This document shows positions 58,451-64,000 of a stretch of 64,000 nucleotides of DNA, piece after piece. Within the stretch, counting starts at the first letter, position 1, and every line of letters begins with the position of its first letter. Origin of the DNA: an uncultured Arthrobacter sp. (GTDB taxonomy: Bacteria; Actinomycetota; Actinomycetes; Actinomycetales; Micrococcaceae); NCBI RefSeq assembly GCF_947493765.1, contig NZ_CANLSZ010000001.1, positions 124,001 through 188,000 of the forward strand, in the 5' to 3' direction. The position numbers and the translations under genes were made by a program. The notes beneath the pieces were generated by a model. That model saw nothing but the letters and a program-made list of their open reading frames with translations, ran no database searches and was not told the origin of the DNA.

Positions 58451-59809
58451 CTACTGCGACACGTCGAGATCGAACTCCGAGCACGTGTCGTGCCCCAGCA
58501 CGAACCGCCGGACGGGCGCCGTGCGTATCTGCACGGGCGCGTGGGCGCCGGAGAACCGCAGGCCGGGGATGCCGTCCCCGATCAGGACCGGCACGGTGGT
58601 GCAGTACAGCCGGTCCAGCAAGCCGGCCTCGAGGAAGCCCGACACGGTGGCGCCGCCACCCTCCACGAGCACCCTGTCCAGGCCCCGCCGAAGCAGGAGA
58701 TCGAGAACAGGTGCCGGATCCGTGGCGCCGGTGGGCAGTCTGACCACCTCCACCGAGGCGGCCAGGGTGGAGGGGACCTCCACGTGCTGCGCCACGAGCC
58801 AGAGCGTGGGAGCGGCGTCGTCGGTCAGGACGCTGCTGTCCACGGGGAGCACCCCGGCGGCATCGAACACCACCCGCACCGGATTGTCCCCGGGCACCTC
58901 GTCGACGGTCAGGGCGTCGTCCTCGGCGGACAGCGTCGAGGCGCCGACCACCACGGCGTCCGCGAGGGCGCGCAGGCGCTGTACGTGTCCTTCGTCGCTG
59001 GGGTCCTGCGGGAGCGCCGGGGCGTGCGGCCGCGGAGCGACGAACCCGTCGAGGCTCTGGCGGGCATGGCCGACGACGATCGGCCCCGACGCCGCGGCGA
59101 GATACCCGTAGCGGCGCACGAGGTCGTCCTCCGGCAGATCCGGCACGACGCCGTCGAGCAGGCTCGCCCAGACGTCGGGCCCGACCGCATCGTGGCGCAT
59201 CCGGGCCCGCTTGGTCCGCAGGTAGCGTGCGTTCTCCGTGCGCTCCGACACCGCCAGGCCCCTCCGCTCGACGACGGCGATACCCAGCGCCTCCAGCGCC
59301 TCCTCCTTGGCCGGGTTCCCGGACAGCAGCCGGATGGCCCCGATGCCCAGGTCGCGGAGGATCCCCGCCGCCTGGTCGTACCTCCGGGCGTCCACGGGCA
59401 GGCCGAGCTCGGTGTTGGCGTCCACGGTGTCCACCCCCTGGTCCTGCAGCGCATAGGCCTTCAGCTTCGCGAGCAGACCGATACCCCGCCCCTCGTGTCC
59501 GCGCACGTAGACCACCACGCCGCGCTCCTCCAGCGAGATCGCTGCGAGCGCTGCGTCCAGCTGTTCCCCGCAGTCACAGCGCCAGGAACCGAAGGCATCC
59601 CCGGTGAGGCACTCGCTGTGCACCCGGACCAGGGGCGCCACGCCGCCGTCGTCGTCCCCGCGCACGAGCGCCACGTGCTCGGTCCCCCCGCTGTCCCGGT
59701 ACCCGAGCATGCGGAAGACCCCGTACTTCGTGGGCAGCACGGTCTCCGCGACCCGCTCGACGCCGACGGGCGCGGAGGTGGGTTCGGTCTGCGTGGGGTG
59801 GACGGACAT
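58451..59809 (-). CDS. GTP cyclohydrolase II fused to a RibD C-terminal (reductase-like) domain
   Basis: N-terminal [53 protein letters not shown]-terminal [14 protein letters not shown]...[24 protein letters not shown]. Confidence 0.92.
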   Translation of the reverse strand: MSVHPTQTEPTSAPVGVERVAETVLPTKYGVFRMLGYRDSGGTEHVALVRGDDDGGVAPLVRVHSECLTGDAFGSWRCDCGEQLDAALAAISLEERGVVVYVRGHEGRGIGLLAKLKAYALQDQGVDTVDANTELGLPVDARRYDQAAGILRDLGIGAIRLLSGNPAKEEALEALGIAVVERRGLAVSERTENARYLRTKRARMRHDAVGPDVWASLLDGVVPDLPEDDLVRRYGYLAAASGPIVVGHARQSLDGFVAPRPHAPALPQDPSDEGHVQRLRALADAVVVGASTLSAEDDALTVDEVPGDNPVRVVFDAAGVLPVDSSVLTDDAAPTLWLVAQHVEVPSTLAASVEVVRLPTGATDPAPVLDLLLRRGLDRVLVEGGGATVSGFLEAGLLDRLYCTTVPVLIGDGIPGLRFSGAHAPVQIRTAPVRRFVLGHDTCSEFDLDVSQ

Positions 59810-59871
59810 ACCTCAACCTTAGGAGTGGGCCGGAGCCGGGAGAAACCGGGTGGCCGGGCAAAGGGCCCGGC

Positions 59872-60789
59872 TCAGCCCACCGGGCGCCGCACCCCCGCGG
59901 CGACGGCCTTCAGCACCTCGCGGACGGACCGGATGGCGGGACGTGCGGCGCCCGCCCGCCGCGCGGAGGTGAAGACGGTGCGCCGGGGCGATCCGTCGAG
60001 ATCCACGAGCCGGACCGGGATGTCGCGCGCCGCCCAGACGAGATCCGGCATGAGGGCCACGGCGTTGCCCGAGGCGATGAGCCTGACCTGGGCCTGCAGA
60101 TCCGCGGTCTCGTAGCGGACGTCGGGCTCGAACCCGGCGCGGCGGCACGCCTGCTCGGCCCAGTGGCGTGAGGCCGCTCCCCGCGGTTCCATGACCCAGG
60201 CCGCTGCCGCGGCGCCGGCGACCGAGGAGATCCCGGCGTACTGTGCGCCGTCGGGCGGGACCGCGAGCCCGATGGCGTCCTCGGTCAGCGGCACGTGGTC
60301 GAGCTCTGGATGACGGGGGGCCGCATGCCCCGGGTACTGCTCGGCGACCACGAGGTCGAAGTCGCGGGCGAAGGTCGCGTGCAGCGCGGTCTCCGGCTCG
60401 CGCTGCACCATCTCCACCCGCACCTCGGGATACTCACGGCTGATCGCGGTGAGGGCGTCGGGCATGAGCGCGAGGGCGGCCGACTGGAAGACCGCCATCC
60501 GCACCGTCCCCGCCACGGTGGTCGAAGACGCGGCGAGGGTGGCCTCCGCGCGCTCGAGCGTCTCGAGCAGCTCCTCGGTGTGCGTCACGAGCACCTCGGC
60601 CTGGGGCGTGAGGACCACGCGACGCCCACTCCTGCGCAGCAGCTGGACCCCGACCTCCTTCTCCAGCAGGGCGAGCTGCTGGGACACCGACGACGGACTG
60701 TAGTTGAGGGCCGCGGCGACATCGGCGAGCGTGCCCCGCAGCTTCAGCTCCCGCAGCAGCCGCAGGCGGCGCAGGTCCAGCATGACCAC
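59872..60789 (-). CDS. LysR-family transcriptional regulator
   Basis: LRRLRLLRELKLRGTLADVAAALNYSPSSVSQQLALLEKEVGVQLLRRSGRRVVLT. Confidence 0.94.
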   Translation of the reverse strand: MVMLDLRRLRLLRELKLRGTLADVAAALNYSPSSVSQQLALLEKEVGVQLLRRSGRRVVLTPQAEVLVTHTEELLETLERAEATLAASSTTVAGTVRMAVFQSAALALMPDALTAISREYPEVRVEMVQREPETALHATFARDFDLVVAEQYPGHAAPRHPELDHVPLTEDAIGLAVPPDGAQYAGISSVAGAAAAAWVMEPRGAASRHWAEQACRRAGFEPDVRYETADLQAQVRLIASGNAVALMPDLVWAARDIPVRLVDLDGSPRRTVFTSARRAGAARPAIRSVREVLKAVAAGVRRPVG

Positions 60790-60808
60790 CTCTATCCGTC
60801 AGGTTCGC

Positions 60809-60834
60809 CGACGAATACTGTTCGGTATTCGTCG
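60809..60834. promoter_or_regulatory. Perfect inverted repeat in the lysR/putA divergent region, candidate operator
   Basis: CGACGAATAC-TGTTCG-GTATTCGTCG, 10-bp perfect arms. Confidence 0.6.
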
Positions 60835-60927
60835 CTTTTCCCCATGGTACGGCGCGGCCCACAATGGGAGGGAAGTAGCTGCTTCATTCTGTGCGCGGCG
60901 AGAGCCGTCCGACCGAAGGCCGTTGCC

Positions 60928-63900
60928 ATGACAACCCAGCTCCCCGCCCGCCAGGGCACCGCCCCCACCCGGGCGTCCACCGCATCGTCCGAGGGCCACA
61001 CCCCTGACCACGACGCCGATGCCCGGTTCTCCCCCGGCCCCGGGGGCACCACCGAGATCCCGGCGACGCTGCCGGAGGACTCCATCGCCCTCGTCCGGCG
61101 CTGGCTCACCGAGGCCTCGAAGATCCCCGTGGACGCGTCCGCGAAGCAGCTCGCCGGCGTGCTGAAGGATCCGGGCGGGCTCGCCTTCACGGTGGGCTTC
61201 GTCGACGGCGTCATCCGGCCCGAGGACCTCTCGGTGGCCGCTCGCAATCTCGGCGCCATCGCCCCGCAGGTCCCCGGATTCCTCCCCTGGTACGTGCGCT
61301 CCGCCGTGAAGCTGGGGGCCGTCGTCGCCCCGGTCCTGCCACGGATCGTCATCCCCATCGCCCGGCGTGTACTGCGGGAGATGGTGGGGCACCTCATCAT
61401 CGACGCCTCCGACGCCACCCTCGGCCGGTCCATCAGCAGGATCAGGCGCGACGACGTCCGACTCAACATCAACCTGCTCGGCGAGGCCGTCCTCGGCGAG
61501 CACGAGGCCGACCGGCGGCTCGAGGGCACGGTGCGGCTGCTCGAGCGGCCCGACGTCGACTACGTCTCCATCAAGGTCTCCTCCACCGTGGCCCCCCACC
61601 CGGCCTGGGCCTTCGACGAGGCCGTGGGCCACGTGGCCGAGAAGCTGGCACCGCTCTACGCGCTCGCTGCGCGGTCCGAGAAGGCCAAGTTCATCAACCT
61701 GGACATGGAGGAGTACAAGGACCTCGATCTCACCGTCGCCGTCTTCACGGCGATCCTCGACCGGCCCGAGTTCCTGCACCTCGAAGCCGGCATCGTCCTC
61801 CAGGCCTACCTGCCCGACTCCCTCTCCGCCATGATCCGCCTCCAGGAGTGGGCCGCCGCCCGGCGAGCGGCGGGCGGGGCGAGCATCAAGGTCCGCGTGG
61901 TCAAGGGCGCCAATCTGCCCATGGAGCAGGTGGAGGCATCCCTCCACGACTGGCCGCTCGCCACCTGGGGATCGAAGCAGGACTCGGACACGCACTACAA
62001 GCGCGTCCTCAACTACGCGCTGCAGCCCGCCCACATCGACAACGTGCGCGTGGGCGTGGCGGGCCACAACCTGTTCGATCTCGCCTTCGCCTGGCTCCTG
62101 GCCGGCGAGCGCGGCGTCCGCCACGGGATCGAGTTCGAGATGCTCCTGGGCATGGCGCAGGGGCAGGCGGAGGCCGTGCGGCGCGACGTCGGCTCCCTCC
62201 TGCTGTACACGCCGGTGGTCCACCCGAGCGAGTTCGACGTCGCCATCGCCTATCTGATCCGGCGTCTCGAGGAGGGGGCGAGCCAGGACAACTTCATGTC
62301 GGCGGTCTTCGAACTCTCCGACGACGAGACCCTCTTCGACCGCGAGAAGGAGCGCTTCCTGGCCTCGCTCGCGGAACTCGACACCTCGATCCCGCCGCGG
62401 AACCGCCACCAGGACCGCTCGGGCACCGCACCCGCGCATGGGCCGAGCGGTTTCGAGAACACCCCCGACACGGATCCCTCCCTCCCGGCGAACCGGGCCT
62501 GGGGCAGGGCCATCCTCGATCGCATCCCCACCTCCCGGTTGGGCGAGGACCTCGTGGCATCCGCGACCCTCCGCGGCGCGGACGAGCTCGAGGAGACGAT
62601 CGCCGGGGCGGTCGCCGCCGCCGGCTCCTGGGGGTCCATGACCGGCGCCCAGCGTGCCGCCGTCCTGCATCGCGCCGGTGAGGCGCTCGAGGCGCACCGG
62701 GCCGATCTCATGGAGGTCATGGGGGCCGAGACGGGCAAGACGCTGGACCAGGCAGACCCCGAGATCTCCGAGGCCGTGGACTTCGCCCACTACTACGCGG
62801 AGCGCGCCCGTGAGCTCGACGACGTCGATGGCGCCTCCTACCGCCCCGTGACGTTGACCGTGGTCACGCCGCCCTGGAACTTCCCGGTCGCCATCCCGGC
62901 CGGGTCCACCCTCTCCGCGCTGGCTGCCGGATCCGCCGTCATCATCAAGCCCGCCGGCCAGGCGCGCCGCTGCGGGTCCGTCATGGTGAACGCGCTCTGG
63001 GAGGCGGGGGTGCCGCGGGAGGTGCTGCGCCTCGTCCACCTGGAGGAGCGCGACCTGGGCCGCCGGCTCATCTCCGATCCCCGCGTGGACCGCGTGATCC
63101 TCACCGGCGGGTACGAGACCGCCGAGCTGTTCCGGTCGTTCCGCACCGATCTGCCGCTGCTCGCGGAGACCTCCGGCAAGAACGCCGTGATCGTCACCCC
63201 GAGCGCCGACCTGGACCTGGCGGCGAAGGACGTGGCGCAGTCCGCCTTCGGGCACGCGGGGCAGAAGTGCTCCGCGGCGTCGCTCGTGATCCTCGTCGGC
63301 AGTGTCGCGACATCGCAGCGGTTCCGCAACCAGCTCGTCGACGCGGTCTCCTCGCTGAAGGTCGGCTACCCCGAGGACCCGACCACGCAGATGGGTCCCG
63401 TGGTGGAACCGGCCGCGGGCAAGCTCCTCGACGGGCTCACCACGCTCGGCGAGGGCGAGTCCTGGGTGCTCGAACCGCAGCGGCTCGACGACACCGGGCG
63501 GCTGTGGAGCCCGGGCGTCCGCCGGGGCGTGAAGCGCGGCTCCACGTACCACCTCACCGAGTACTTCGGGCCGATCCTGGGCGTCATGACCGCGCGGACG
63601 CTGGAGGAGGCCATCGCCCTGCAGAACGACATCGCCTACGGTCTGACCTCCGGCATCCACTCGCTCGACAGCGCGGAGATCGCCGCCTGGCTCGACGGCG
63701 TGCAGGCGGGCAATCTGTACGTCAATCGGGGCATCACGGGGGCGATCGTCCAGCGGCAGCCGTTCGGGGGCTGGAAGAAGTCCGCCGTCGGCGCCGGGAC
63801 GAAGGCCGGCGGACCCAATTACCTCGTGGGTCTCGGGGCCTGGTCGTCGAGGGAGTCGACGGCGCAGGAGGCTCCCCTCCCCGCCGTCGCGCCCCTGCTG

Positions 63901-64000
63901 GAGGCCGCGCGCTCCGCGGGGCTGTCCGCCGCCGACGTCGCGCGCCTGGAGCGTTCCGCCGCGTCCGACGCCGCGGCCTGGAAGGGTGAGTTCGGGCGGG
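60928..64000 (+). CDS. putA: Bifunctional proline dehydrogenase/L-glutamate gamma-semialdehyde dehydrogenase, 3'-truncated by window end
   Basis: PRODH: VVKGANLPMEQVEASLHDWPLATW...NVRVGVAGHNLFDLAFA; P5CDH: TVVTPPWNFPVAIPAGS, ETSGKNAVIVTPSADLD, AFGHAGQKCSAAS. Absent from the ORF track because no stop occurs in the window. Confidence 0.95.
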   Translation, partial: MTTQLPARQGTAPTRASTASSEGHTPDHDADARFSPGPGGTTEIPATLPEDSIALVRRWLTEASKIPVDASAKQLAGVLKDPGGLAFTVGFVDGVIRPEDLSVAARNLGAIAPQVPGFLPWYVRSAVKLGAVVAPVLPRIVIPIARRVLREMVGHLIIDASDATLGRSISRIRRDDVRLNINLLGEAVLGEHEADRRLEGTVRLLERPDVDYVSIKVSSTVAPHPAWAFDEAVGHVAEKLAPLYALAARSEKAKFINLDMEEYKDLDLTVAVFTAILDRPEFLHLEAGIVLQAYLPDSLSAMIRLQEWAAARRAAGGASIKVRVVKGANLPMEQVEASLHDWPLATWGSKQDSDTHYKRVLNYALQPAHIDNVRVGVAGHNLFDLAFAWLLAGERGVRHGIEFEMLLGMAQGQAEAVRRDVGSLLLYTPVVHPSEFDVAIAYLIRRLEEGASQDNFMSAVFELSDDETLFDREKERFLASLAELDTSIPPRNRHQDRSGTAPAHGPSGFENTPDTDPSLPANRAWGRAILDRIPTSRLGEDLVASATLRGADELEETIAGAVAAAGSWGSMTGAQRAAVLHRAGEALEAHRADLMEVMGAETGKTLDQADPEISEAVDFAHYYAERARELDDVDGASYRPVTLTVVTPPWNFPVAIPAGSTLSALAAGSAVIIKPAGQARRCGSVMVNALWEAGVPREVLRLVHLEERDLGRRLISDPRVDRVILTGGYETAELFRSFRTDLPLLAETSGKNAVIVTPSADLDLAAKDVAQSAFGHAGQKCSAASLVILVGSVATSQRFRNQLVDAVSSLKVGYPEDPTTQMGPVVEPAAGKLLDGLTTLGEGESWVLEPQRLDDTGRLWSPGVRRGVKRGSTYHLTEYFGPILGVMTARTLEEAIALQNDIAYGLTSGIHSLDSAEIAAWLDGVQAGNLYVNRGITGAIVQRQPFGGWKKSAVGAGTKAGGPNYLVGLGAWSSRESTAQEAPLPAVAPLLEAARSAGLSAADVARLERSAASDAAAWKGEFGR

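Noticed and set aside
57846-59111. 421-aa and several smaller ORFs on both strands over the repeat array
   Set aside because: Open in several frames and both strands at once, low-complexity, crossing unit boundaries of 101/61 bp that shift frame, and running antisense into the RibA fusion. Better explained as non-coding repeat DNA.

Overview
This 64 kb window looks like a high-GC actinobacterial chromosome, most likely Arthrobacter or another Micrococcaceae (inferred from gene order and protein signatures; no search was run). Most of it is conserved core: fabD-fabH-acpP-fabF, xerC, dprA-comM-yraN-DUF2469-rnhB-lepB-lepB-rplS-trmD-rimM-khpA-rpsP-ffh, ftsY, smc, mutM-rnc-rpmF-yceD, coaD, rsmD, recG and thiL. 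Metabolic and accessory modules are interleaved: zwf, amt, an ArsR/SRPBCC pair, an oleA-oleBC-oleD long-chain olefin cluster, a NlpC/P60 hydrolase behind a c-di-AMP (ydaO-type) riboswitch, a cupredoxin/GNAT/MOSC patch with decayed genes, a YcnI copper-type protein, modABC plus a Mop-type regulator, rmlA/rmlCD/rmlB, a GTP cyclohydrolase II-RibD_C fusion, and LysR/putA. The least explained structure is a hairpin-rich, higher-order tandem repeat array at about 57.41-58.42 kb between two convergent genes. It consists of 101/102-bp and 61-bp units arranged as 163-264-264-163 bp blocks. Other points worth checking are an 18-bp perfect stem inside the 5' coding region of rnc (candidate RNase III self-cleavage site), two genes each broken by an apparent single-base deletion, an intrinsic-terminator-like hairpin splitting khpA from rimM, a possible ATT start for yceD, perfect inverted repeats at the arsR start codon and in the lysR/putA divergent region, and a surface protein with four consecutive 8-residue repeats. 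No tRNA, rRNA, CRISPR array or transposase was recognised.
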